From the NCBI RefSeq assembly GCF_000716535.1, contig NZ_JNWV01000013.1:129167-193166 (forward strand): 64,000 bases of DNA. The letters are read 5' to 3'. The stretch comes from Streptomyces flaveolus. Its GTDB lineage: Bacteria; Actinomycetota; Actinomycetes; Streptomycetales; Streptomycetaceae. A model generated the notes under the pieces. That model was not told where the DNA came from, searched no databases, and saw only the letters and a list, made by a program, of their open reading frames with translations. Position numbers and translations under genes: made by a program. Shown here one piece after another: positions 25,624 through 34,260 of the stretch. Every line of letters begins with the position of its first letter. Position 1 is the first letter of the stretch.

Positions 25624-25791
25624 TCCATTTCTCCGTGCGTGGGATCGCGGATGTCGCAAGAACTAAATCAGCGGCCGGGGCGCCGGTCACGACCGGCGAG
25701 GGGCGGAAAAGCTGCCATGGCAGGTCGTTACCCCGGCGTCCTTCCTCCGCGGACGCTGGTGTGAGCCCCTCGCTACGGTGAGACTTCACAC

Positions 25792-26454
25792 GTGTCTCAA
25801 ACCCACGGAAGATCCCGCGTCCCCTTCTCGGCCGGTCCATTCGTCGTCGGGTTCGACCTCGACCAGACTCTGCTCGACACGCGACCGGCGGTGGCCGCGG
25901 CACTGGGCCGGGCCGCCGCGGAACTGGGTGTGCGGGTCGACGTCGACGCCGCGGTCGCCCGTCTCGGGCCTCCGCTGCACGACCTGCTCGCCGAGCAGTT
26001 GCCGGCGGGCGAGGCGCGGCGCTGTGCCGAGCGGTACCGGCGTGTCTACCCGGTGTACGGGCTCCCTCACGCCCGCTTGCTCCCCGGCGCACGGCAGGCC
26101 GTGCGGGCCGTGCACGACAGGGGCGGCCAGGCCATCGTCATCACCGGGCAGAGTGAATCGACGGCACGTCACCACCTCAGGCACGAGGGTCTCGGCATCG
26201 GTGTCGTGGCGGGCGGGGTGTGGGGAGTGCGCAAGGCCGAGGTGCTCCGGGCCCGTTCGGCGGACGCCTACGTCGGCGACCATCCCGCGGACATCCAGGC
26301 CGCCCACACCGCCGGCGCGCTCGGCGTCGCCGTCACCACCGGCGGGCACCGGGCCGGCGACCTCGCCGAGGCGGACGTGGTGCTGTCCACGCTGGAGATG
26401 TTCCCCGCCTGGCTGACGGACGCGATCGACACCGCACGACGCGTCGGACGCTGA
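25792..26454 (+). CDS. HAD-superfamily phosphatase
   Basis: 220 residues. Motif I is FDLDQTLLDT, motif II is the Thr in AIVITGQSE, motif III the Lys in GVRKAEVLR, and motif IV YVGDHPADI. This is a complete phosphoglycolate-phosphatase-like HAD enzyme. The substrate is unknown; it could dephosphorylate a pathway intermediate or be a metabolite-repair enzyme. GTG 25792 is the first good start. The next gene begins 43 bases downstream on the same strand. Confidence 0.85.
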   Translation: MSQTHGRSRVPFSAGPFVVGFDLDQTLLDTRPAVAAALGRAAAELGVRVDVDAAVARLGPPLHDLLAEQLPAGEARRCAERYRRVYPVYGLPHARLLPGARQAVRAVHDRGGQAIVITGQSESTARHHLRHEGLGIGVVAGGVWGVRKAEVLRARSADAYVGDHPADIQAAHTAGALGVAVTTGGHRAGDLAEADVVLSTLEMFPAWLTDAIDTARRVGR

Positions 26455-26496
26455 GGCCGATGGACAGCGGAACAAGCATTTGCTCTGCTGACGCCC

Positions 26497-27459
26497 ATGC
26501 AGATCTACGGCGACAACGTGCGATTCGGTATCCACTCTGGGCAGCTGCACGGCAGTTACGACGTCTGCGTACGCCTTTGGCGGACGGCGGAACGGCTCGG
26601 CTACGACTGGGTCTCGCTCATCGACCACCTGCGCCCCCACCTCTACGCACCCGACCAGCCCTGTTTCGAGGGGACGACACTGCTCGCCGCGCTGGCGGGG
26701 GTCACCAGCCGGATCCGGTGCGCCATCCTCGTCACCAGCGCCACCTGGCGTCACCCGGCCGTCACGGCCTCCGTCGCCGCCACCATCGACCACATCTCGG
26801 GAGGCCGTCTCGAACTGGGAATGGGCGCCGGCGGACCCGACCGCGCCCACGCCCAGTACGGCCTTCCCTTTCCGGCGCCCCGTGAGCGGTTCGAACGGCT
26901 CGACGAGGCGTGCCGGATCCTGCGGATGCTGTGGTCACAGGAGACCAGCACCTTCGACGGACGGCACTTCCAGCTTTCGGACGCCTGCCTGGCCCCCAAG
27001 CCGCTCCAGGCGCATCTGCCCCTCGTCATCGGCGGGGACGGGCTGAAGACCCGCCGGATCGCGGCGGAACACGGTGACATCTGGAACGCGCTCGCGGACA
27101 CGCCGGAGGGCTACCGGGCCAAGGCGGAAGCCTTCGACGAGCAGTGCGCCGCGGTGGGCCGCGAGCCCGCGGACGTACGCCGGTCGGTCACCTTCCGTGC
27201 CGTGCTGGTGGAGCGCGAGGAGCAGTTGCCCGGCCGTGCGGCCGAACTTCTCGACGGGGTCCACGACGAGGTCCGGGCCGAATACCTGAGCTTCGGCACC
27301 GCCGAGCAGTGCGTCGAGGACCTCAAGCCCTATGTCGACCTCGGCGTGCGCGACTTCCTGCTCGCGGTGAAGTCACCGATCGACTGGCTCACCGTCGAAC
27401 TCGTGGCCACTCGCGTCGCCCCGGCCCTGAAGGAGTACGCGGGGCTCAGTCGACGGTGA
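26497..27459 (+). CDS. LLM-class F420-dependent oxidoreductase
   Basis: 320 residues. Beta strands and loops of the luciferase-like barrel are clear: VRFGIHSGQLHGSYDVCVRLW, LAALAGVTSRIRCAILVTS, TIDHISGGRLELGMGAGG, and LPLVIGGDGLKTRRIAAEHGDIWN. Family members transfer hydride to or from F420. ATG 26497 lacks a clear ribosome site; GTG at 26518 would start at VRFGIHSG, the usual family beginning, and could be the real start. The gene's end overlaps the convergent mutarotase gene by 14 bases. Confidence 0.82.
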   Translation: MQIYGDNVRFGIHSGQLHGSYDVCVRLWRTAERLGYDWVSLIDHLRPHLYAPDQPCFEGTTLLAALAGVTSRIRCAILVTSATWRHPAVTASVAATIDHISGGRLELGMGAGGPDRAHAQYGLPFPAPRERFERLDEACRILRMLWSQETSTFDGRHFQLSDACLAPKPLQAHLPLVIGGDGLKTRRIAAEHGDIWNALADTPEGYRAKAEAFDEQCAAVGREPADVRRSVTFRAVLVEREEQLPGRAAELLDGVHDEVRAEYLSFGTAEQCVEDLKPYVDLGVRDFLLAVKSPIDWLTVELVATRVAPALKEYAGLSRR

Positions 27460-28447
27460 AGTGGTGCGTGGTCCGACTCGTGTAGACGCCGTCCGGGTCC
27501 AGCCGGGCGGAGGGGAACTCCGGCCGGTTCGCCGCGTCCGGCCAGGCCCCGGTCTCCAGACAGAGGCCGGCCCGGCTCCGCGCGTACCGGTCCGCCGAGT
27601 ACAAACCGATGCCGGGCTGGTCGGTCACCACACGCATGCGGCGCCCGCTCGTCGGATCGCTCATCTCGGCCGCCCAGGCCGGATCGGAGAGGGTGAAGAA
27701 GTTGTCGATCCGCGTCCGGCCGAGCCTGCGGGCGGTGGTGAAGTCGTACTCGGTGCCGTGGACGGGGGCGGGCCCCGCGACCGGCAGGAACTCGTCGTCG
27801 AACGGCAGCATGTGCGTGGCGTTCAGCCGCAGTCGGTGGTCGTCGATGACACCGCCGTCGCCGGATCCCCCGAGGTTCCAGTACGCGTGGTTGGTGAACC
27901 CGACGATCGTGCTGGCGCTCGTCGTCGCCCGGTGCTCGAAGGTCAGTCGTCCGCCGGCTTCGACGCGGTAGCTCGTCTCCGCCGCCAGGGCGCCGGGATA
28001 GCCCTGGTCCCCGTCCGGGCTCAGGTAGCGCAACCGCAGGGTGAGCGCGTCCGCGGTCCGTGTCAGTTCGGCGTCCCAGACGACACGGTCGAAGCCGTAC
28101 GCGCCACCGTGGATGTGGTGGCGGCGGTCGTTGAGGTCCAACTGGTAGGACCGGCCGTCCAGGGTGAACTTCCCGTAGGCGATGTTCCGGCAGAACCGGC
28201 CCACGGTCGCGCCCAGGTACGGGTTGCCGCGGCGGTCCTCGTAGTCCCGCAGACGGGCGTGGCGCAGGACGACGTTCTCCTGCCGGCCGTGGCGGTCGGG
28301 CACGCGCACCTCGACCAGCGTCGCCCCGTACGTCCAGACCACGATCGCCAGACCGTCCCCGGTGTCCAGCTCGTAGGCGTCCACCGGTCGCGGCCCCTGA
28401 CCGGGGTGGCCGGCCGTGACACCGACCGATTCCTTGCGTGCGTGCAC
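27446..28447 (-). CDS. Aldose 1-epimerase (galactose mutarotase)
   Basis: 333 residues. Family features are readable: WTYGATLVEVRVPDRHG, NPYLGATVGRFCRNIAYG, the HHIHGGAYGFDRVVW catalytic-histidine region, the second histidine in GFTNHAYWNLGGSG, and the catalytic Glu in LCLETGAWPDA. It interconverts alpha and beta anomers of hexoses. The GTG start follows CGGAGG at ideal spacing. No sugar-nucleotide or glycosyltransferase genes are seen, so its link with the BGC is doubtful. Confidence 0.88.
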   Translation of the reverse strand: MHARKESVGVTAGHPGQGPRPVDAYELDTGDGLAIVVWTYGATLVEVRVPDRHGRQENVVLRHARLRDYEDRRGNPYLGATVGRFCRNIAYGKFTLDGRSYQLDLNDRRHHIHGGAYGFDRVVWDAELTRTADALTLRLRYLSPDGDQGYPGALAAETSYRVEAGGRLTFEHRATTSASTIVGFTNHAYWNLGGSGDGGVIDDHRLRLNATHMLPFDDEFLPVAGPAPVHGTEYDFTTARRLGRTRIDNFFTLSDPAWAAEMSDPTSGRRMRVVTDQPGIGLYSADRYARSRAGLCLETGAWPDAANRPEFPSARLDPDGVYTSRTTHHFTVD

Positions 28448-28983
28448 CCGATCCTCCGAATCTCGGCTGTTCGTTCCGCCGAGCCATGCTGGTCCAGGCG
28501 CCACGGCCCGGCAAATGTGCCGGCGCGGAGGTGGGAACCGCGGAAATTCCGCAGTTGCGCGCGGAGTTGTCCGCGCCGGCGCCCCGGCGGTGACGCGCAC
28601 GCGACCGGTGGCCGGCCGCGCCGCTCGCGTCACCGGACGTCAGGTCAGCGCGCGACCGGTGGGCCGGCGATGGGGCGGACCTGGCGGCGCGGCCGTGGTC
28701 CCGGGCCCGCGGGCCTGTGACCGGGCAGCCTCGCACACGCCGCCGCAGGTCATGTCACACCTCGCCCGGCTCGGCCCGGCGTCCCCGGGCGCTGCCGACG
28801 GGCAGGCACGGCCACGAACTCTGCCCAGGCCCCCGCGCATCACCGTGTCACGAACCCGGTCCCGCCGCCGGATCGCGGTTCGCCTGGCCTCCCGACCAGC
28901 GACAACGCGCCCGCGCTGCGACGGCCGTGGCGCTTCACGCGGTGGTCGGCCCGCGCGGCCGTCTCTCGATCGGAGCGGGGGTG
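28448..28983. promoter_or_regulatory. 536-base divergent intergenic region with GCGGAA-A-TTCCGC palindrome
   Basis: Between the mutarotase (minus) and aldehyde dehydrogenase (plus). At 28540-28552 GCGGAA-A-TTCCGC is a perfect palindrome followed by AGTTG; nearly the same 18-base string recurs at 30375-30392. The remainder is Arg/Pro-biased in all frames with no supported gene, although a frame continuous with the dehydrogenase is open from 28717. Confidence 0.45.
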
Positions 28984-30351
28984 ATGGCTACTGTTCCGGC
29001 CATGCCTCCCCACACTGAGCTGACCGACCCGCGCACCGGACTGGTCCGGTCCGTCCAGCCGGTCTCCGAAGAGAACGACGTGCTCGACGCCGTGCGACGC
29101 GCCTCCGAGGCCGCCCCCCGATGGGCGGCACTTCCGGTGTCCCAGCGCAGCCGACGCCTGTTCGCCCTGGCCCAGCTCGTCGAGGATTCCCTCGATGCGT
29201 ACGCGCTGGCCGAGCAGGCGGGTACCGGCAAACCGCTGGAGCAGGCCCACGGCGAGATCGCCGCCGCCGTCGACGTCCTGCGGTTCTACGCCGGCGCCGT
29301 CCGCGCGGACACCGGGCCGTCCGCGGGCCGGTACCTGCCGGGCCGGGAGAGCTGGGTCCGCTGGGAACCGTTGGGCGTGCTCGCCGCCATCGTGCCGTGG
29401 AACTACCCGCTCCTGATGGCCGCATGGCGGCTCGGTCCCGCGCTGGCGGCCGGGAACACGGTCGTGCTCAAACCGGCGGAGACGACCCCGGACACCGCGC
29501 TGCTGATCGCCTCCCACGCCGAGCAGACCCTCGGTCCGGGTGTTCTCGTCACGCTCCCCGGCGACCGGCGCACCGGGCGTCTGCTGGTGGAGGGCGCGGT
29601 CGACGCCGTGGCGTTCACCGGCAGCAACGCGGGCGGAACCGATGTGGCGCAGCGCGCCGGAATCCGACGTCTGAGCCTTGAACTGGGCGGCAACTGCCCG
29701 GTCGTCGTCCTGCCGGACGCTCCGGACTACAGCTACGACGAGATCGTGGCGGCCTGCGTCTACAACGCCGGACAGAGCTGCGCCGCCCCGGCCCGGGTCA
29801 TCACCCTCCAGGAGAACCACGACGAGGTGGTCGAGCGGCTGGCCGAGGCGATGGCACGGCGGCCCGCCGGCACACACTTCGGCCCGCTCAACAATCCCGA
29901 CCAGGCGGCCCGGTTCGACCGCGTCGTGGAAGCCAGCGCCGCCAAGATCCGCCATGTCGCACCGCTGGAGGTCACCGCCGCGGAACAGGGCGGCTACTGG
30001 CGTCCGGGCCAGATCCTCGCGGGGGTGACCGAGGACGATCCGGCCGTCGTGCAGGAGGTGTTCGGACCGCTGCTCACCGTGCAGGCCGCCGTCGGCGTGG
30101 ACGACGCGGTCCAGCTGGCCAACGGCGTCGACCACGCGCTGGCCGCCAGCGTCTGGAGCACCGCCGGCGGTCCCGCCCTCGCCCTCGCCCAGCGGCTGGA
30201 CTGCGGTGAGGTCTGGGTCAACTGCCACCTGGAACAGACGCCGGAGCTGCCGCACGGCGGCCGTAGGAGTTCGGGGCAGGGCACCGACCTGAGCGTCCTG
30301 GCGCTCGCGGAGTACCAGCGGCCGAAGACCGTCACGGTACGGCTCGACTGA
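28984..30351 (+). CDS. Aldehyde dehydrogenase (betaine/gamma-aminobutyraldehyde type)
   Basis: 455 residues. Catalytic residues are in place: Asn140 (VPWNYP), Lys163 (VLKPAETTPD), Glu233 (LSLELGGN) and Cys266 (NAGQSCAAPAR). It should oxidise an aldehyde to a carboxylate with NAD(P)+. GTG 28981 or ATG 28984 follow GGAGCGGGG; ATG is listed. The sequence FGPLNNPDQAARFD and LDCGEVWVNCHLEQTPELPHGG resemble omega-amino-aldehyde dehydrogenases, which would suit amino-acid processing, but the substrate is unproven. Confidence 0.88.
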   Translation: MATVPAMPPHTELTDPRTGLVRSVQPVSEENDVLDAVRRASEAAPRWAALPVSQRSRRLFALAQLVEDSLDAYALAEQAGTGKPLEQAHGEIAAAVDVLRFYAGAVRADTGPSAGRYLPGRESWVRWEPLGVLAAIVPWNYPLLMAAWRLGPALAAGNTVVLKPAETTPDTALLIASHAEQTLGPGVLVTLPGDRRTGRLLVEGAVDAVAFTGSNAGGTDVAQRAGIRRLSLELGGNCPVVVLPDAPDYSYDEIVAACVYNAGQSCAAPARVITLQENHDEVVERLAEAMARRPAGTHFGPLNNPDQAARFDRVVEASAAKIRHVAPLEVTAAEQGGYWRPGQILAGVTEDDPAVVQEVFGPLLTVQAAVGVDDAVQLANGVDHALAASVWSTAGGPALALAQRLDCGEVWVNCHLEQTPELPHGGRRSSGQGTDLSVLALAEYQRPKTVTVRLD

Positions 30352-30374
30352 CCGGAACCGGCGCCGTCCCGACT

Positions 30375-30392
30375 GCGGAATTTCCTCAGTTG
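30375..30392 (+). promoter_or_regulatory. Second copy of the GCGGAAWTTCC-CAGTTG element
   Basis: GCGGAATTTCCTCAGTTG matches the copy at 28540-28557 at 16 of 18 positions. It lies about 35 bases before the GNAT gene start and may be an operator or part of a promoter. Confidence 0.4.
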
Positions 30393-30427
30393 ACGAAGCC
30401 GCAGAGACCTGAGGAGGACGAGAAGCT

Positions 30428-30940
30428 GTGACAGAAGGCCATGGTCACACCTGGCAATGGGGTGTCGCCGAGCTCGACGAAACCCCGCAGGTCCACGCGT
30501 TGCTCAGCGCGTGCGACACCTATCAGGCGGAACAGTCCGGTACGCCGGTGCCCCTGCGCCGGCCCGAGCGCACCCGGGAACTCGTCATGTCCGCCGCCGT
30601 CCATGTACTGCGGTCCGTCGACGGCATCACCGCGATGTTCACACTCGCCTGGGAGGACTCGACGCCCGACGGATACCCAGCCGCCGCCCGGCCGGCCCGG
30701 CTCAGCCGGCTGGCGGTGCGGCCCGAGCTGCTCAGCACCGGCTCCATGGCCGGCGTGCAGTGCGTCCGCAGGGCGATCGAGCTGGCCACCGCACGGGGTG
30801 CCGACGTCCTGCGTGCCGAGGCGAACCCGGATCTGGTCCAGACCCGGGCCCTCCTCGGACACCTGGGGTTCCGACAGCACGGCCCCGTCGAGTCGGACGG
30901 TCACCGGCGCTGGGTGCGGCTGCAACGGCAGCTTGCCTAG
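30428..30940 (+). CDS. GNAT-family acetyltransferase-like protein
   Basis: 170 residues with GNAT landmarks: VDGITAMFTLAW (beta 4), ARLSRLAVRPELLSTGSMAGVQCVRRAIELA (motif A region; the usual R/QxxGxG/A is weak), then FRQHGPVESDGHRRWVRL at the end. It probably acylates an amine, perhaps for self-protection or tailoring. The GTG start follows GAGGAGGACGAGA. The last four bases overlap the convergent carrier-protein gene. Confidence 0.68.
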   Translation: MTEGHGHTWQWGVAELDETPQVHALLSACDTYQAEQSGTPVPLRRPERTRELVMSAAVHVLRSVDGITAMFTLAWEDSTPDGYPAAARPARLSRLAVRPELLSTGSMAGVQCVRRAIELATARGADVLRAEANPDLVQTRALLGHLGFRQHGPVESDGHRRWVRLQRQLA

Positions 30941-31209
30941 GCCGTCGTGTCACCGGTCGCCGGCGCGGGCCGCAGGCCGGCGACCGCTCGGCTGATGCTG
31001 CGCACACTTCGGAACGTGTCCCACTGAATCAGCTCTGCCGGGAAGGTGACCGACAGCTCTTGCTCCAGATCGACCAGGAGCGCCACCACCAGCAGGGACT
31101 CCAGTCCGGCGGCGGTCAGTTCGGCGTCCGGATCGGACAGCGCGGTCGAGGACTCCGGGGGCAGGTGCCGCCGGGCGATGTCGGCGACGCGGGTCATCAG
31201 CTCATCCAT
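30937..31209 (-). CDS. Acyl/peptidyl carrier protein
   Basis: 90 residues. The phosphopantetheine Ser38 lies in AAGLESLLVVALLVDLE, followed by the usual acidic helix. It is divergent from the operon that begins at 31471 and convergent with the GNAT gene. It may serve one of the stand-alone AMP ligases. Confidence 0.85.
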   Translation of the reverse strand: MDELMTRVADIARRHLPPESSTALSDPDAELTAAGLESLLVVALLVDLEQELSVTFPAELIQWDTFRSVRSISRAVAGLRPAPATGDTTA

Positions 31210-31336
31210 GCGGCGGAGTGTAGGGAGGGGTCCCGGTGGCGGACAGCCGCGCCGGGACCCGGTCCGGGGACGCTGGCCCGGTCCTCCGGCCCGTGCGAGA
31301 CTGCGGCCATTCCTGGTGCGGGACGGGCCGACGGCA

Positions 31337-31356
31337 CACGTCGGACCACGTCGTAC
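31337..31356. repeat. Tandem 10-base repeat in the divergent promoter region
   Basis: CACGTCGGAC is followed directly by CACGTCGTAC. It lies midway in the 261-base region between a carrier-protein gene (minus) and the main operon (plus), and could bind the pathway activator. Confidence 0.35.
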
Positions 31357-31470
31357 CGCGCCACCCCCGCCATGCCGCGTTCCAGCCGGTCGTTCCGGCC
31401 GCGGATGGCCGCTGCCCGCTCGTCATCGGTGCCTATATGACGCCTCGTCAGACAGGAGACGACCACCTTG

Positions 31471-32376
31471 ATGCACGGCGAGATCTCCGAACAGCCGGAC
31501 GCGCCTCATGTGCGGCGGCGCCAGGAGCTTCTGTCCGGCAGTCACCGTTTTCCCGAGCCGGGGCCGGTGACCACCGCGTCCGCGGCCGGCTTCCTGCCGG
31601 CAGGCGTCCCGGGCCTGCTGGCCGACCTGGCCGAGCGGGGCTTCGCGATGCGGCAACTGGACCGTCCGCTGGACACGCGTGAGTTCCGCGCGCTCGGCGA
31701 CGTCCTCGGTTCCCCGATCCCGGAGACCGACGAGCAGGTGCGGCCGTTCGTCGAGGACGGCGTCGTACTGAACCTGATCAGTCGGCACACCGAGACCGCC
31801 GACGTCGGTCTCCAGCCCTTCGCGACGAACTACCTGTCGCTGCACACCGAGGGCAGCGGGCGCCCGGTCGCGCGGCAGCCGCGTTACCTCGTGCTGATGT
31901 GCCGCGAACCCGGCGACGGCGACGGAACCGCCCAGACGGTGCTGACGCCGATGGCCGGTGTCGCCGCACGGCTGGCACCGGAGCAGACGCGGACGCTGGC
32001 CCGCACCTGCTACCGGCACGCCGGGGGCGACCCGTGGATCGCCCGGGACCAGGACGGCCGGACGGTCTTCTCGTTCCGGGACTTCATGGGCCAGACTCTG
32101 CGCTGGACGCACGACGGCCACGCGACGGACACAGGGACCGTCGACGACGCCCTGCGCGCACTGCTCGACGCCATGTACCACCCCGACGGCATGGTGGCGG
32201 TGCGCTGGCACCCCGGACTGCTCGTCGTCTTCGACAACACCTTCTTCTTCCACGGCCGCACCGCACGTGTCGGTCCCCTGAAGAAACCTCGCCACCTCAT
32301 GCGGCTCCGTGTGGCCGAGGCACGGCCCGCCGCAACCGAGGAGCCGATCGACCAAAGGAGAGCGGAACATGTCTGA
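31471..32376 (+). CDS. Fe(II)/2-oxoglutarate oxygenase, TauD/clavaminate-synthase-like
   Basis: 301 residues. The facial triad is H125-x-E127 (YLSLHTEGSG) with a distal His near 261 (NTFFFHGRTAR, whose Arg binds 2-oxoglutarate). HxE rather than HxD is characteristic of clavaminate synthase, AsnO and VioC, which hydroxylate amino acids. I infer beta-hydroxylation of a free or carrier-bound amino acid. A TTG at 31468 directly precedes the ATG; GGAG lies 10 bases before it. It opens the 18 kb plus-strand operon and its end overlaps the carrier gene by eight bases. Confidence 0.85.
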   Translation: MHGEISEQPDAPHVRRRQELLSGSHRFPEPGPVTTASAAGFLPAGVPGLLADLAERGFAMRQLDRPLDTREFRALGDVLGSPIPETDEQVRPFVEDGVVLNLISRHTETADVGLQPFATNYLSLHTEGSGRPVARQPRYLVLMCREPGDGDGTAQTVLTPMAGVAARLAPEQTRTLARTCYRHAGGDPWIARDQDGRTVFSFRDFMGQTLRWTHDGHATDTGTVDDALRALLDAMYHPDGMVAVRWHPGLLVVFDNTFFFHGRTARVGPLKKPRHLMRLRVAEARPAATEEPIDQRRAEHV

Positions 32377-32629
32377 CAAGGATCTCGGACTCGACGACCT
32401 GGTGCAGCTCGTCGCCGAGGTGATCGGCGGCGCGTCGGTCACCGCCGATGACAACTTCTTCGATCTGGGCGGCGACTCGCTCCACGCGGCGCAGCTCGCG
32501 CTGCTGCTCGACGAGAGGTGGGACCAGTCGGTCGACGTCATGGTCATCCTCACGGCGGACTCGATTCGTGAGATGTACACCGAAATCGTGGAGGGCCGGG
32601 CGGACAGCTTCACGCCCGCCCTGAACTGA
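32369..32629 (+). CDS. Peptidyl carrier protein (candidate PltL/CloN5-type proline carrier)
   Basis: 86 residues. Ser37 in FFDLGGDSLHAAQLALLL is the phosphopantetheine site, with the classical LGGDSL motif of peptidyl carriers. Its size matches the stand-alone prolyl carriers of pyrrole pathways (PltL, RedO, CloN5). In the same operon lie a proline-type adenylation enzyme and a dehydrogenase, its likely partners. The ATG has AAAGGAGAGCGGAAC before it. Confidence 0.9.
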   Translation: MSDKDLGLDDLVQLVAEVIGGASVTADDNFFDLGGDSLHAAQLALLLDERWDQSVDVMVILTADSIREMYTEIVEGRADSFTPALN

Positions 32630-32700
32630 CGCGCCGACACAGCATCCGCCCGCCAACCGCCGTACCGGTCAGTCCCGTACCCACAACCATCGGAGTCGCA

Positions 32701-34260
32701 GTGCAACTCTTCTCGCGCATCCCCGATCCGCGGCCCGCACCGGTGCCGGCGGAGGCCGCGGCGGCCGCCCGCCGGGCGGAGGACTCACACGCGGTCCTGC
32801 TGCCCGGCGTGGACGAGCGCATGCTCGACGTGTACCGCCATGCGAAGGACCCGGGAGACCCCCTGGAGCTGCGCAACCTCTGGCTCGGCCGGGTGGAGCA
32901 CGAGCTGGGCCGGCACAGCGGCCGGCCGTGGCTGGCCGACCAGTGGCGCTCGGCCTCGCGGCGCCGCGAGGTGACGGCCGACGAGGTGCTGCGCTCCCGG
33001 GCGACCGTGCGGTTCGTCAAGGAGCTGTTCAACTGGTACTTCCGCGACGACCTCTACGGCGAGCTGGCCTCGCCGGACCTGCTCATCATGTCCAGCGGCG
33101 CGGTCCAGGAGGAGCTGTGGGGACTGCCCGAGACACTGAAGGAGTGCATCCGGTACGCACTGGAGCGTGACTGGTACGGCTACTCGGACTCGCGCGGCCG
33201 TACCTCGGCCCGGGAGGCGGTCGCGGCCTACGAGAACGCCCGCATCGAAGGCGCCTCCTACACGGCCGACCGGATCGCCCTCACGATGGGCGGCACGTTC
33301 GCGGTGAGCAGTCTCGCCGACTTCATCCTGGAGAACTCCGCCGGCCGGGCACTGTGCGGCATCCCCAACTATCCGCCGCTCGTGGAGTCGATCGCCCGCC
33401 GCCGGCCGGTCCAGCTGGTACCGCTGCCGTCCGTGGACGGTGTCACGGACCTGAACCCGCTCATCGAGGCGCTGACCCCGTCCACACCCCTCGTCATGCT
33501 GCAAACGGTCGGCAATCCCACCGGAGCGGCGGTCCGGGAGGCCGACCTGGCCAGGCTGATCGCGACCGCGAGTCCGACCACGATGATCGTCCTCGACGAG
33601 TGCCATGAGTGGCTGGGACCGGTTCACCGCGCATCGGCCCGGCGGGCCGCGCCCAACGTCATCCGGGTGTCGAGCCTGTCCAAGGCGTGGTCCGCGCCGG
33701 GGCTGAAGGTCGGCTGGATCACCGCGGACGAGCGGTTCATCGGTGAGTACTACGAGTACGCGTCGACGTCCTTCGGTGGACCGCCGTCCTTCTTCTACAC
33801 CGTGGTCGAGTTCCTGGCCTCGATGGAGCGCTGGCTCGTCGAAGGACTGGACGAGCCCGGCCCGGCGGAGCTGGCCGGGTTCGAGTCGGGTTACGGGCTG
33901 GACCTGGACCGGCTGGGCCGCGCCTACCGGTCGTACCGGCAGGACCGGCGCAGCCGCGAGGGGGCACTGACCGTGCTGCGCGACGCCACGGTGGCCCGTC
34001 TGGCCGACACCACCGCCGTGGTGCACCGGCCGCACTACTCGATCAACGCGGCGGTCGAACTGCCCGGTTGGGACGACTCCTACCGCTGCTTCCGCGACCT
34101 GCTCCGCGAGACAGGTGTCTCGGTCTACCCCGGGATACTCAACTTCTGCCTCTCCGGAAACGTCAGCCGGATCACCACCTCGCGTGGCTGGGCAGACCTG
34201 TCCGCGGCGCTGGACCGCCTGAAGGCCCACCTGGAGGCGACACCGTGCCTGGTCCGCTGA
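32701..34260 (+). CDS. PLP-dependent aminotransferase (class I/II fold) with extended N-terminus
   Basis: 519 residues, about 120 longer than usual for fold-type I aminotransferases; the extra part is the N-terminus up to about residue 120. The PLP lysine is Lys328 (SSLSKAWSAPGLKVGW), with Asn272 (VGNPTG) and Asp299 (IVLDECHEW). The DWYGYSDSRGRTSAREAV segment is the substrate-binding entry. It could transaminate or do a related PLP reaction such as oxidation or cyclisation of a hydroxylated amino acid, as VioD does after VioC. GTG 32701 begins it; the next gene overlaps by 16 bases. Confidence 0.82.
   Translation: MQLFSRIPDPRPAPVPAEAAAAARRAEDSHAVLLPGVDERMLDVYRHAKDPGDPLELRNLWLGRVEHELGRHSGRPWLADQWRSASRRREVTADEVLRSRATVRFVKELFNWYFRDDLYGELASPDLLIMSSGAVQEELWGLPETLKECIRYALERDWYGYSDSRGRTSAREAVAAYENARIEGASYTADRIALTMGGTFAVSSLADFILENSAGRALCGIPNYPPLVESIARRRPVQLVPLPSVDGVTDLNPLIEALTPSTPLVMLQTVGNPTGAAVREADLARLIATASPTTMIVLDECHEWLGPVHRASARRAAPNVIRVSSLSKAWSAPGLKVGWITADERFIGEYYEYASTSFGGPPSFFYTVVEFLASMERWLVEGLDEPGPAELAGFESGYGLDLDRLGRAYRSYRQDRRSREGALTVLRDATVARLADTTAVVHRPHYSINAAVELPGWDDSYRCFRDLLRETGVSVYPGILNFCLSGNVSRITTSRGWADLSAALDRLKAHLEATPCLVR

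Noticed and set aside
28717..28983. Long upstream extension of the aldehyde dehydrogenase frame
   Set aside because: The extra 89 residues are Arg/Pro/His-rich, have no family similarity and the ribosome site lies next to 28981/28984.
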